DNA of 64,000 bases. It comes from Cyclobacterium jeungdonense (lineage in GTDB: Bacteria > Bacteroidota > Bacteroidia > Cytophagales > Cyclobacteriaceae). The first letter of the stretch is position 1; each line of letters starts with the position of its first letter. Shown in pieces: positions 54,801 to 62,630 of this stretch. The notes below the pieces were generated by a model. It ran no database searches, was not told the origin of the DNA, and worked only from the letters and a program-made list of their open reading frames with translations. The position numbers were made by a program, and so were the translations under genes. The stretch covers positions 1,278,290 to 1,342,289 of the forward strand of contig NZ_WMCD01000001.1 in NCBI RefSeq assembly GCF_010994275.1. Direction: 5' to 3'.

Positions 54801-56495
54801 GGGCTTACCGTCTCCGGTAATATCAAATACCCGAACATTGGGGTCCGCCAAATCTACGTTGACCACCTGCTTCAGCGGTGCAAATGGCTCCCAGTGCCCA
54901 TCCGTTCCCATGCTGTAATAGCCCTGAACACCACCGTTTTGGGTCACCATCTCTTTCAGTCCATCCGCATCCAGATCGGCTACGGTAATCCGAGTGCCCA
55001 GACCGGTGAAGCTCGGCTTGGGAAGGACTGGCTGGGTACTGCCAAAGGATACGTTGCCACTATCATCCGTATCGCCCAGGTTGCTTTTATAATACCAGCC
55101 ACTGCCTTGCTCTGTAAGCAGTCCATTTATGCCTTCGCCATATAAATCTACCCACTGATAGTTGTTTTCAAGGCCTATAGGAAGATTCTCTATTTCAGTT
55201 TGGGTTACCTGCCGCATTTCGGTATCCCAATGCAAATGCTGGTAATCCATGGAAAGCGGTGGAAGTGACTTTTTGCTGTAACTGGCATCGCCCTTGCGTA
55301 CATAGCCACTACCCGTTATTTCTGCCAGGTAGTTTACTTCTGCCTGGCCGGAGTCATTGATGGAAGAGGGTTTGTAGTCAAGGGTCAGGGAACGCACCAG
55401 GTAGTCGTTGCCGAAAGCGGTGCCGTCCTGATTCGTTTCGTCAGGGAAATGGTGAAACATAAGCACCCGCCGGCATAAACGGTAGGTACGAATCTCGAAA
55501 CCCGAGCGATAACTACTGAAGGGGTCTTCGCGAACGGGCCATAGGTCGGCTTCCATAGGGAGCGGATTGGTTGCATGGTGCTCGCCGTAGTCCAGTACGA
55601 GTTCGTAATAGCAGGTCTCATCTGCGGGATCAGAAGGATCGTATGGAAGTGCGGGGTCAGGTGTATAGGGCTGGGCGTTACCGTAGCGAACGCGCTTGAG
55701 GTATCGGTTAGTATAGGGTTGTCGGCCGTCGTGCCGATGGCTTTCCTGAAGGGACAGCGGAACCTGATCGAGGTTTTCAGATTTGTAGCTATAGCGCATC
55801 CAGTTGCCTTTATCGTCGTAGCTGAATTCGGGCATCCAGGAAAATATCCTCCGATGGTCCTCCGGGTCGGCAATACGGCACTCAGCAGACCTCCCGTAGA
55901 TGGTGACGATATTCTCTGAAGAGCTTACCCGCCAGTATGTACCGTAGGTAGGGTGTCGGATCATCTCTATTCGCGCGTGATCGGAGGTAATTCGCGGACG
56001 GTAGCGAGTAATGATGTAGTCGCCCTCGCTCCGCTCCTTTCGCACCCAGTTGCCGGGATCCTTTTCTATCATGTAGGGCACGAGGTCTTCGGCTCCAGCC
56101 ATTACAAATACGTCATCACTGCCATAACGAGGGATTCCCTTATCCGTCTTCAGGCTAATTTGTGGCAAGCTCAGAGACCAGCCGAGGCCGAAAGCACTAT
56201 TACCGCCTCCGCTGCTGTAACTCAGGCTTAGAGATGGCCCAAATCCCTGACGACCGGGCGTAATAGGCAATGGTACACTCAGGGAAGCAGTACCGTTAGC
56301 GGCATTAATCTTAAACTTCTCGTCTATACCTTTAATGGCACCTCCTCCCTTGGGAAGCTCTATTTTTGGTATGGGAATCTGGTTACTTTCAGAGGGGGAT
56401 TCTTTCGTGAGCGTACCTATTGAAGTATGGTCAGAAATATCCGGCAGGCTATTTTCATCCCCGTTTTCTGGTGTAGTATTGGTGGTAAGTTTCAT
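48819..56495 (-). CDS. Tc toxin TcB-TcC fusion with Rhs cocoon and variable C-terminal effector domain
   Basis: The 2558-residue protein has, in order: an SpvB domain (about 45-330), FG-GAP/VCBS blades (ITVADLDADGLKEM near 503, DITGDGKPDL, DMSGDGLTDI, DVSGTGATDI near 671) forming the TcA-binding propeller, the TcdB middle domain (about 750-850), and Rhs/YD repeats (about 1650-2150). The Rhs core follows (RFTGMERDEETGFSYHNSRY at about 2178) and ends near 2235 with NNPVTIKDPTG, where autoproteolysis releases the effector. The last 321 residues (48822-49784) are the variable effector. Its His/Asp pattern (numbered from ATG 56495) is GHFY His 2244, LPD Asp 2273, LHAFGDSYAH His 2387, Asp 2391 and His 2395. 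This resembles zinc-dependent phospholipase-type helical hydrolases. An in-frame GTG at 56537 is an alternative start. It is the first gene of the operon; no immunity gene is obvious. Confidence 0.92.
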   Translation of the reverse strand: MKLTTNTTPENGDENSLPDISDHTSIGTLTKESPSESNQIPIPKIELPKGGGAIKGIDEKFKINAANGTASLSVPLPITPGRQGFGPSLSLSYSSGGGNSAFGLGWSLSLPQISLKTDKGIPRYGSDDVFVMAGAEDLVPYMIEKDPGNWVRKERSEGDYIITRYRPRITSDHARIEMIRHPTYGTYWRVSSSENIVTIYGRSAECRIADPEDHRRIFSWMPEFSYDDKGNWMRYSYKSENLDQVPLSLQESHRHDGRQPYTNRYLKRVRYGNAQPYTPDPALPYDPSDPADETCYYELVLDYGEHHATNPLPMEADLWPVREDPFSSYRSGFEIRTYRLCRRVLMFHHFPDETNQDGTAFGNDYLVRSLTLDYKPSSINDSGQAEVNYLAEITGSGYVRKGDASYSKKSLPPLSMDYQHLHWDTEMRQVTQTEIENLPIGLENNYQWVDLYGEGINGLLTEQGSGWYYKSNLGDTDDSGNVSFGSTQPVLPKPSFTGLGTRITVADLDADGLKEMVTQNGGVQGYYSMGTDGHWEPFAPLKQVVNVDLADPNVRVFDITGDGKPDLVMTEERVISYYQSMGKEGYAEHVRAVKALDEARGPAVVFADEHNKILLADMSGDGLTDIVRVRNSEVCYWPNMGYGKFGAKVTMGNVPQFDLPDRFDSSHVHLADVSGTGATDIIYVGDGHFKAYINQGGNSLSDATPIDPFFPINNMINLQAVDLLGTGTTCLVWSSRLPGDRIRPLRYIDLMDSLKPHVMVSYRNNMGLSTTLEYRSSTHFYLKDKLAGTPWITKLPFPVQVIERSTVEDAVTNVRFSTQYSYHHGFYDHLEREFRGFGMVEQVDSEHYTSWKDQNSDSMLELSEETFQAPILTRTWYHTGAFIRKDKVLTHFRSEYWHARYEARFPGELVALLEPELPDAIKKVASHLQDVNALSKLTADEHREASRACKGMVLRTEVFDLKGVNPENPSDDEIRRQMQPYQVSAHNCLLILQQPRGGNKHACFQVLESEAYQVSYEQNITDPRVNHTITLEADRYGNVLLAASIAYARVIPDMSLPQIVREEQAKTHITLTRNVYTNDAIREVDTAFGDSYRLRVLCESEVFEIRNLPQSDAFYNPDSFSEVVGSATTEIPYLQAHANVPERRKIEHSQTLFFKDDLSGPLNLGELEPRGISHESFALAYTPQMLVELFPADFLPTPDYPGTDAHYVHLNGDTNWWVSSGRAIYLDAGETIADVRNRFWSPVGYRDAGGSEVRIAFYKNYYFLIQSITDAVGNITQSEDFNFRTLSPVVLRDANDTLTAALPDELGMVKATALVGKDLDGDGTAETQLADTLDGLNEWTDDEEASIQAYFQLTDPELLDTEAGMLLKQASSRFLYDLNAWTGSQKPSVTCGIRRETHHADLGAGELTALQISFEYTDGMGKVAMTKVKAEPGLAKETTVNEDGSYVVTEIDTSPAIRWLGNGRSVLNNKGKIVKQYQPYFSFRPSYEDATELVEAGQTVTLFYDSIGRHIRTLFPDKSLQEIHFDAWKKAVWDQNDMAMQSEWYNERFNRLIDAELTADGKDPIKEQEAATKTGAHDSTPSVVHFDTLGRPVMTVAHNKRPDNSDELIHTALDLDIEGNTLSVTDARGNTVMAYRHHMLGGRVYSDNMDSGERWFFSNALGKLKRSRDSRNHTTTISYDALHRETEKKVTGGEGEPSLDHVFEKLIYGEGKANDKSLNLRSRLWHHYDTSGKIEIANYNPGGKPKIQIRKLLRGFKDLPNWSGANLDNALISGESHQTTISYDALDRVTEKANPDGSTVYNFYSSRGLLGRVEANINGTRKEYVKSITYNEKNQRTTVIYGNDVKTTHVYDKKTFRQLAVISRRRSNELLQELHYTYDAVGNITETEDKAIPTRFFANQIIVPRNRYTYDAVYRLTEATGKEHVGQLSHNQCDNWDDSSFRKSYDPNDNMQWRNYTESYRYDVAGNILEMRHIATGGNWTRTYTYPAFTNRLLQTQVGGQVYNYSHHAQHGFLTGVPHLQRLTWNFRDELITTVNQQVCTGFEPESTWYAYNGSGKRIRKVTENQAPAGTVNTVKDERIYVGDVEVYTKKSGNHAGLIRTTLHISDDKGRIATVEVRNDENDGTPAELVRYQLPNHSESVSMELDESGVVISYEEYHPFGTTSYQATNAEINAAAKRYRFTGMERDEETGFSYHNSRYYIPWLGRWLKPDVLGLKDGINLYSYVKNNPVTIKDPTGMYGEAGHFYTVYYVSLAAGFDHDTAFRNAFYAQLPDEVEELDAVSVQRDLVEASVNPLIQADSLLERASSMLWDAQRAFIYESSGGQYDVGPSSPGEREMEFARLTNRRDNIQRGLHVLTGESSAAERRFRSSEVGRLTPGTLEFGLNLHAFGDSYAHSQIDHPGTLYETGWGHAAELANLRDGHAPDIIPNRRALYQEYVTSLYTALRAEAAEQGLSARMSLSETLQLANEVGEEVHYTEILYSQGGIISRDRTRQPTEEEQIGRIRQMTQDRMGVTMRAFAPETHDTSSWSSFAPSHSGLLPSGTLRRAESQARDWARR

Positions 56496-56591
56496 AGGCC
56501 GGTTTTGTTTTGGTATACCGGATTTGGCCTGGTTCACATGATTATAAAAGTTTAATAATTTAAAAAAAAATTACAATCGTTCAAAAAAATG

Positions 56592-56611
56592 AAGTACATT
56601 TTTTTGTACTT
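56592..56611. promoter_or_regulatory. Inverted repeat upstream of the Tc toxin operon, candidate operator
   Basis: AAGTACA and TGTACTT form a perfect 7-bp inverted repeat with a 6-bp T-spacer, 97-116 bp upstream of the TcB-TcC start codon, inside a very AT-rich 235-bp gap (56496-56730). It suits a dimeric regulator; a stem-loop role is also possible. Confidence 0.35.
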
Positions 56612-56730
56612 GATCTAATTTTTTTTGTATAAGCGTATTTTCGAAGATGGTTACATAATCCTCATTGTCAAGAGGTTTCACTTACCACCCAATCTAATTG
56701 CAGAAATTTGAATCCTTGATTTAATCGTTT

Positions 56731-59067
56731 TCACTGTTTGATAACCCATACATCCGTTACCCGCGACTGCTGCCGCCAGTTCAGGTGGTCTTCATCGGGC
56801 TTGTCGAAACTGATTTCCAATTTACCATCCCTGATCAACTCCCTGGGAAGGGGAAATTCTTTGAATTCTTCGTAGCCCTTTTCATACTTAGTAGGTGTAA
56901 GACGTTGTCCATTGGCCCGTAACAGTGCCTCGCCATAACCCGAAACCCGAATCAGGTAATCGGAATGGGGGTCCAGCTTATCGTAGGCCAGGGTGGGAGT
57001 AAACTGGAACAATTGGGTAGAAAGCCGTTTTCTGCTTATCCCATTATTCTCCCATAAGAAGTCAATGGCATCGTTGGTTTTCGAGGTGACGTGTTTGGCA
57101 TCGGCACTGGAGATATTATCATAAAAACTACCTTCCCCCGGAAATTCATAGGTTCGGATAAATGCCAATCGTGCTAACTTTTCCGCCTCCGAGGTAAACG
57201 CACGAATTTTATCAAACTCATCTTCCATCCACCAGCGGTTGTTCAGAGGATAATCGATAAAATCCAAAATGGCACCCCTTTCGGCACTCCGTGCCTGATA
57301 CATGTCCACACTGGTCTGGGCGCCGATGCTTTGAAATAGTTTTTCTCCATAGGCAAATACCTTTTCCTTCAGGTCCTGGGAAACAGGCTCGGTATCCGCT
57401 TTTTGCAGGTGTTGCATGGCTTCGGCCATGGCTTGGTCGGCCCCCATGGAGTCGGCTTGAGCAAGAATTTCATAGGCCTCGCCTTCCAACCTTTTTTCAA
57501 AGGCGAGACGATTTCGGATGTACGCATCATAATAGGCCCGCATCACTAGTTGCTGCCAGCGCCAATTATCGCCAAAATCGGGATGGTTAGCTTCCAATCT
57601 TTTCCATAATGCCAGTGTTTCTTCAATGGCTGCATTCTCCAAAATGGGTCCATCCCAATTCTGTTCCAGTAAAAAAATACCCTGAGCAGCCTCTTCCGCG
57701 ACCTCCGGACCAAAGAAAAATTGGGTATATTCAAGGATGATAGTTTTTGGATCTTTAGCTGGATCCCAACCTAGTTGGCTCCAAATCACTTTGTTTACAT
57801 CGTCATGCGTGCCATCGGAATAGGTAATAAATCCATCGGTGTAGGGGGTATCCCGGTTAAACAGCCGCGTATACATTTGCGGCTGTGGGTTGCAAGGTTC
57901 CCTGCCCAGTGTCAATGCAAAGGCCTGATCCCAGTTTTCCACGGGATAATGACAGCGAACGGTATGGGTGATATCCGGATAAAAACGGTGCATGTATTTC
58001 TCAGGCAGTAGCTCCCGTTCCAAGGCTATCGGCGGGCTACTGGGACCATACACGACGCCCTTTAGCCAATCCGGACTATTGGTCTGCAGGTATTCAAAAA
58101 AATAGGTCACCTTTTCTTTATTGAAACCCTGCAGGGATACCCAAATTCCCGCATCTGAATGGTATTGGTGCAATAGTTCTGACAAGTCTTCCAAATAGGG
58201 TATTAACTGGGCAGGATGGTTTTCACCCGGATCCCCACCGGGAACAAATACCGCATCCAATCGGGGACATTTAGCATAAAAGGCCTCCTGCGTTTTCAAT
58301 CCTTCCTGATGCGCACCTTTCTGGGTCAGGTCATGCGGTGCGGGTGTCCAAACCCAATAGTCCGCACCGTATTTTTCACATATTTTGCTCAATTCCACTT
58401 CCATGACTTGCGGATCCACCTTAAAGTGGGGACTGGAACTCGCTTCCTGAAAAGGAATATTTTCAAAGGCATTGCCCCCAAATAATACTTGTTCCCGGAA
58501 ATGCTGATCAAATTGCTCCACCGTCCAGGCGTCCCAGGAGTTAGCGGTATTCCGGTACCCAAACTGATGTCCGCGAAGGGCATATTGCGGGGATTCGGAA
58601 AAATCGATGCCCCTGTTGATTTCAATCTTACCCTCGCTCAGGTAGGCCGTTCGTAGCAGTTTGCCAATACCATATAATATCCCCCGGGCATCTGCGCCAA
58701 TTACCCATAGGGTGTTCCTCTCATTGCTGGATTCATGATAAATCCGGTAGCCTTCCTCTTTCTGTTCCGGCGCATCGGAGTCCGCATGTGAGGGAATGGA
58801 TTTTCCGAACAGATTACTATCTTTAGCCAGAGCAAGGGCAATTTGGGTATCGGATTTCCAATCGATGCCCAATTCCAGGGCTATCCCGCTTCTTTTTTCG
58901 ATTTCTTCTACCAGAATGGTGCGTGCTGTTTCCTGCAACGGGCCAGCAATCTGCGGCGAAACCAGAATTACTGCCTTGGAAAGATTCAAGGTTTGCCGCT
59001 CTTCGGCGGAGCAGGATAGCAGGGCCCAGGTAATTACGGCTAGTACCGCTGTTACAAATTTTTTCAT
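56731..59067 (-). CDS. Glycoside hydrolase-like lipoprotein (GH67/GH20-type N-terminal domain and TIM barrel)
   Basis: The 778-residue product has a lipoprotein signal (lipobox ALLSC, Cys 19). Residues about 30-150 are the alpha/beta domain that precedes the barrel in alpha-glucuronidases and hexosaminidases (LQETARTILVEEIEKRSGI, LWVIGADARGILYGIGKLL). Residues about 160-480 look like a TIM barrel (YALRGHQFGYRNTANSWDAW, FGGNAFENIPF, YGADYWVWTPAPHD, AVFVPGGDPGENHP). A helical region and a C-terminal beta-domain follow. No exact family or catalytic pair can be fixed from sequence alone. It would act on glycans outside the cell. It is probably transcribed alone or after the amide hydrolase gene, 225 bp upstream. 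Confidence 0.7.
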   Translation of the reverse strand: MKKFVTAVLAVITWALLSCSAEERQTLNLSKAVILVSPQIAGPLQETARTILVEEIEKRSGIALELGIDWKSDTQIALALAKDSNLFGKSIPSHADSDAPEQKEEGYRIYHESSNERNTLWVIGADARGILYGIGKLLRTAYLSEGKIEINRGIDFSESPQYALRGHQFGYRNTANSWDAWTVEQFDQHFREQVLFGGNAFENIPFQEASSSPHFKVDPQVMEVELSKICEKYGADYWVWTPAPHDLTQKGAHQEGLKTQEAFYAKCPRLDAVFVPGGDPGENHPAQLIPYLEDLSELLHQYHSDAGIWVSLQGFNKEKVTYFFEYLQTNSPDWLKGVVYGPSSPPIALERELLPEKYMHRFYPDITHTVRCHYPVENWDQAFALTLGREPCNPQPQMYTRLFNRDTPYTDGFITYSDGTHDDVNKVIWSQLGWDPAKDPKTIILEYTQFFFGPEVAEEAAQGIFLLEQNWDGPILENAAIEETLALWKRLEANHPDFGDNWRWQQLVMRAYYDAYIRNRLAFEKRLEGEAYEILAQADSMGADQAMAEAMQHLQKADTEPVSQDLKEKVFAYGEKLFQSIGAQTSVDMYQARSAERGAILDFIDYPLNNRWWMEDEFDKIRAFTSEAEKLARLAFIRTYEFPGEGSFYDNISSADAKHVTSKTNDAIDFLWENNGISRKRLSTQLFQFTPTLAYDKLDPHSDYLIRVSGYGEALLRANGQRLTPTKYEKGYEEFKEFPLPRELIRDGKLEISFDKPDEDHLNWRQQSRVTDVWVIKQ

Positions 59068-59292
59068 CAGATACGTTTCAGGTTAGTTGTAAATAAACCG
59101 ATAGCCGGCAGGCCGAAGAAGGTGCCTGGCAAAAAGAGCGGTACAACTGATTGTACCTCTAATACGCCAAAAATGTTAAATCCTACCAAGGGGAGGTAAT
59201 TCTTTATTTCAAATTTTCCGTAAGTTGCCCAATATGGCAGCCAAAAACGATCCATCCATTGTAATACCGTCCCTCAACGCATCTAAAAAAGC

Positions 59293-60282
59293 TTACAACC
59301 CAATAAACTTAAAAGGTGCGGATTTCTTAAAATCACCGGAGGCTTCTCCGGAAAAGATACGGTGATTGGCCAAATCCAGTTTTCGAACCGCTGCTTTTTC
59401 ACTAAAATCATTTTTTTTTTAAATCTACCCAAAAGGCATTGGGTGTCAGGGCCGTCTCGAAATAATACACCAGGTTTTTTTGGTCGGCCACCATGCGCCA
59501 ACGGGTGGTAGATAAATTGGGATAGCCCTCGATTTCAAAACCATAGGGAACGGATACGTTACGGATAACACTAAACACGCTGGCTACAGCCACCCGGGTA
59601 TTGTCGGTCTGTGGGATGGAATTGAGGAAAAATGATGCCCGTACAAAACGGTCGGAGGAGGTAACCGATCCGGGCAGGAAAGTCTTTCCCGGAATGTTTT
59701 CCCAGTACTTGCCAATAGCCATTTGCTGCTCATAAGGCGGATCATTGGTCATGACCTGATAGGAAGCGTCGTGGTGGATCACCAGTTTTCCCCCAATGTA
59801 TTCGAATATGGCGCTATCCCCGGTTGCATCGGAAATGGAAAGGTGTACCGTAGTGAATTTATTCGTCCCTGGAATAAAATCCGAAACAACGGCAAAGGAA
59901 GGATAGGTGGATTCCACCAGCCAGCGCATATTGGCCACCAGCCCCTTTTCGTTCATGCCATCGGTGGTGGAAATATCCCAGGAGCTTACCGCCAGGCTAC
60001 CGTATCTGGACACCCATTCAATGGAGTTTTTACCTACTTCCCCAATTCGCTGCATCCCCCTGGGAAAGATCCATTGATTGGCAGGAATTTCCAGGGAAAA
60101 ATCCATGGTCCTGCCCGTGAGCACCGTATTATTGGGCCCCTATACACCACCCGGGTACAACTTTCAGATTCAGAAATAAAGCCAAATGGGATCAGCAAAG
60201 CCAGACAGAGGGGAAAGATTTTTTTCGGAGTAACATATTTTTCAAGTATATTTTCAATTGATTTCTTCCAATGAAACCTCAC
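59293..60282 (-). pseudogene. Linear amide C-N hydrolase (choloylglycine hydrolase family), interrupted by two frameshifts
   Basis: Three reading frames together encode one secreted Ntn hydrolase. The first (from GTG 60282) gives a signal peptide and the catalytic start ESCTRVVYRGP, with the nucleophile Cys codon at 60157-60159. After a missing base in the G/C run at 60134-60140, the next frame continues with NTVLTGRTMDFSLEIPANQW and IFPRGMQR through to YYFETALTPNAFWVDLKKK. At the run of ten A (59411-59420 on the plus strand, read as T) one extra base breaks the frame again. The third frame carries the normal end (NDFSEKAAVRKLDLANHRIF, then FKFIGL) to a stop at 59293. Family enzymes hydrolyse linear amides such as conjugated bile acids, penicillin V or acyl-homoserine lactones. 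Both breaks lie in homopolymers, so they are either decay or base-calling errors. Confidence 0.8.
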
Positions 60283-60527
60283 CCCACTGATTTAATTTCC
60301 AGATTTACTTCTGTTGGCAAAAGCAATTTTTTTGTAAACAAAACCTTTCCCCATTGAAATAAATTACCGGATTATGATAATTGAATGACAAAATTTCAGG
60401 GTATTTATTAATAATTTAAGTATTTACCAGCAATTAGTTTATGGAAAAAGGAAAAAATCAGTCCTTTACCATTCCTTTATTAAAATATACTGGCCTTGCC
60501 CAATATTAAAAACTTCCCAGAAATCAG
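60283..60527. other. AT-rich intergenic sequence, first part of a 426-bp gene-poor gap
   Basis: Between the amide hydrolase and repeat copy A I see no open reading frame, clear promoter or hairpin; the sequence is AT-rich with short T-runs. The rest of the gap (to 60708) is repeat copy A and a short ORF. Confidence 0.6.
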
Positions 60528-60618
60528 ATGAAATCGAGCATGACGTACCCGTCACACACTGGGATGATTATAAATCATGCGAGATTCCATGTGACCATTA
60601 AGAAACAATTATAAACAC
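60528..60618 (+). repeat. Dispersed leader repeat, copy A, with intact leader ORF
   Basis: The copy begins ATGAAATCGAGCATGACG and shares GTCACACA, TGGGATGATTAT, CATGCGAGATT and AATTATAAACA with copy B. A 28-codon ORF (60528-60614, beginning MKSSMTYPSHTGMIINHARF) stops 4 nt before the ATG at 60619. The next frame is only 15 codons long (MKNWYRGYALSTTFR, 60619-60666). This may be the remains of a gene, since the other two copies each precede a real gene. Confidence 0.85.
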
Positions 60619-60708
60619 ATGAAAAATTGGTACAGGGGGTATGCGCTTTCCACAACTTTTAGGTAGATTTTCTTGCACTTAGTCACTTACAACTAACTTT
60701 GGGTGATT

Positions 60709-61125
60709 TTACGTGTTTGCATTATAAAGCAGGTTGAACTTGTGGCCATCCGGGTCAGCAAAAACACAAACGTAAAACCCATTTTCATCATAGAATTTTT
60801 TTCTGTCATTATTGGAATCGAAGGAGATCTTCCCTCCTGATTTTTTGATTTCCGCTATCCATTGATCGAATTCCTCTTTACTTTCAACAGATAGGGAAAA
60901 CATGACCTCATTTCCCTGACTTACATCAGCTACTTCTCCTTCAAGGCTCAATTTTAAGCGTTTCTTTTCAAAAAAGTGAATGATAAAATCACCTTCACCA
61001 AAAAAGAAGCTTACCAATTCATTGGAAGGACGTCCATTTAACTTAAAACCAAGATTTAGGTAAAATTCCTTTGTCCTTTCAACGTCTGCCACGGCCAAGT
61101 TTGCCCAGATTCTTTTGGGATTCAT
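60709..61125 (-). CDS. VOC-family (glyoxalase/bleomycin-resistance fold) protein
   Basis: The 138-residue cytoplasmic protein has the vicinal-oxygen-chelate fold of two beta-alpha-beta-beta-beta units: IWANLAVADVERTKEFYLNLGF, then VFADPDGHKFNLLYN as the final metal-site strand. The chemistry cannot be predicted. ATG 61125 (MNPKRIWANLAV) is the usual start for this group; an upstream in-frame ATG at 61164 would add 13 residues that look non-native. It is convergent with the short ORF behind repeat copy A. Confidence 0.8.
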   Translation of the reverse strand: MNPKRIWANLAVADVERTKEFYLNLGFKLNGRPSNELVSFFFGEGDFIIHFFEKKRLKLSLEGEVADVSQGNEVMFSLSVESKEEFDQWIAEIKKSGGKISFDSNNDRKKFYDENGFYVCVFADPDGHKFNLLYNANT

Positions 61126-61374
61126 AATGTCGTTAGTTAAATTTTCTGCTTCGGTAACACACATTCAAATAATGGTCCAGGTTTTCCAGTCCTGAGGCAA
61201 AACCTTCTTTGAAACAGCGCCCCATTCCCAGACCAGTTCCGTTTTAAAGAAAATCTCCTTTAGGCCTTTAATAATCAATCATTCAAAAGGCATCGGTAAC
61301 TTCCTGAAGTGACTCCTATTGCGAATACATTTGCTTTTCCGACTAAAAAAACAGCCTGTTTGGCGGTCACTGGC

Positions 61375-62178
61375 TTACCAGCTGCCACCTGCGCCGCCAC
61401 CGCCGAAACTGCCGCCACCGAAGCCACCGAAACCTCCTCCCCCACTGCCGCCAAATCCACCTCCTCCTGAGGAAAAGTCGCCGAATTTGCCTCGGTTACC
61501 TCCCAGCATGCTGGCTAGCATCATGGTAGTGAAAAAATCCACGCCACCACGCTTTCCACCCATGTGGTTGTTGTTGTCCTTCCGATTTTTGATCAGGGTC
61601 AATATCACAAATCCGAAAATAAAAATCAATATAAAAGGCAATGCGCCTGCAGGCCGACCCGATGCTGGTAGCTGCTCTGCGGCTTCATACTCCCCGGAAG
61701 CAAGCTTAAATATCATGTCGGTAGCCTGGTCCAAACCTGTAAAATAATCCCCAGAACGGAAATTGGGCACAATGAGCTGTTCGACGATTCGCTTGGCCAA
61801 AGCATCGGGAACCGCACCCTCCATGCCGTATCCCGTAGCAATAAACACCTTGCGGTCTTTCATCGCAGCAAGGATCAGAATGCCATTGTCCTTGTCCTTC
61901 CTGCCGATTCCCCATTTATCTCCCAGTTGAAACGCATAATCGCTAATGGCATAAGGCCCGACGGAGTTAATCAAAACAATGCTGACCTCGGAGGAGGTGC
62001 TGTCGTTGTAAGCCAATAATTTATTTTCCAACTGTCTGATTTCCTGATCGGAAAGGGTCTCCGAAAAATCATTCACCAAGCGGGGTGGGTTGGGTTTTTC
62101 CGGAAAATCTCCCTGCGCCCAACTGGAAAAGGAAAGGGTTAACAAAAATAATAAAGTGAATAGCTGTCTTTTGATCAT
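61375..62178 (-). CDS. TPM-domain (YgcG-type) membrane protein
   Basis: The 267-residue protein has a signal peptide (ending SSWAQ). A TPM domain (about 30-165) follows, with VNDFSETLSDQEIRQLENKL, SSEVSIVLINSVG, KDKDNGILILAAMKDRKVFI and GYGMEGAVPDALAKRIVE. A transmembrane helix (about 180-195, ALPFILIFIFGFVILTLI) and a Gly-rich tail ending GGAGGSW complete it. It is the third gene of a lemA-TPM-TPM operon, 6 bp behind the second. Members are linked to envelope and photosystem maintenance, but the molecular role in bacteria is unclear. Confidence 0.88.
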   Translation of the reverse strand: MIKRQLFTLLFLLTLSFSSWAQGDFPEKPNPPRLVNDFSETLSDQEIRQLENKLLAYNDSTSSEVSIVLINSVGPYAISDYAFQLGDKWGIGRKDKDNGILILAAMKDRKVFIATGYGMEGAVPDALAKRIVEQLIVPNFRSGDYFTGLDQATDMIFKLASGEYEAAEQLPASGRPAGALPFILIFIFGFVILTLIKNRKDNNNHMGGKRGGVDFFTTMMLASMLGGNRGKFGDFSSGGGGFGGSGGGGFGGFGGGSFGGGGAGGSW

Positions 62179-62184
62179 GATCTC

Positions 62185-62619
62185 TTATTCAAAGGAAATT
62201 TCGTTGGGAAGTTCGTTGATATCCCCCTTCTGGTCAAAAGGAAAATGTTGTCGAAGTTGCTGACCTGACATTTCGATGCCCTTTCTAAGCCCTTCGGTGA
62301 AGGCCCTTTTTTTGAAATGTATCACCATTTCTTCCTTGATATTTTCCCAGAAGTGTTCAGGAACTACCTGGTTGATTCCAGCATCCCCAAGAATGGCAAA
62401 TTTATGATCTTCCGCCGCCAGGTAGAAAAGCACCGCATTACGGTACGTTGTTTTGTGCATCTTGAGTTTTTCGAATACCTGGGCAGCCCGGTCGAGTACA
62501 TCTCCTTTGCAATGGCTTTCGATGTGAACCTGGATTTCACCAGATGTTTCTTTTTCTGCATTCCGGATGGCTTCCGTGATAATGGCCCGGTCTGCTGTGC
62601 TGAATAGTTTTTCGGCCAT
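62185..62619 (-). CDS. Short TPM-domain protein
   Basis: The 144-residue protein consists of a TPM domain: FSTADRAIITEAIRNAEKET, SGEIQVHIESHCKGDV, RNAVLFYLAAEDHKFAILGD and AGINQVVPEHFWENI. No signal peptide or membrane helix is visible, so it is probably cytoplasmic. It lies between lemA (11 bp) and the membrane TPM gene (6 bp), a gene order commonly seen in Bacteroidota. Confidence 0.85.
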   Translation of the reverse strand: MAEKLFSTADRAIITEAIRNAEKETSGEIQVHIESHCKGDVLDRAAQVFEKLKMHKTTYRNAVLFYLAAEDHKFAILGDAGINQVVPEHFWENIKEEMVIHFKKRAFTEGLRKGIEMSGQQLRQHFPFDQKGDINELPNEISFE

Positions 62620-62630
62620 AAGATTTGGAT

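Noticed and set aside
61319..61747. Proline-rich plus-strand frame opposite the TPM gene
   Set aside because: It is the complement of the Gly-rich tail of the TPM protein.
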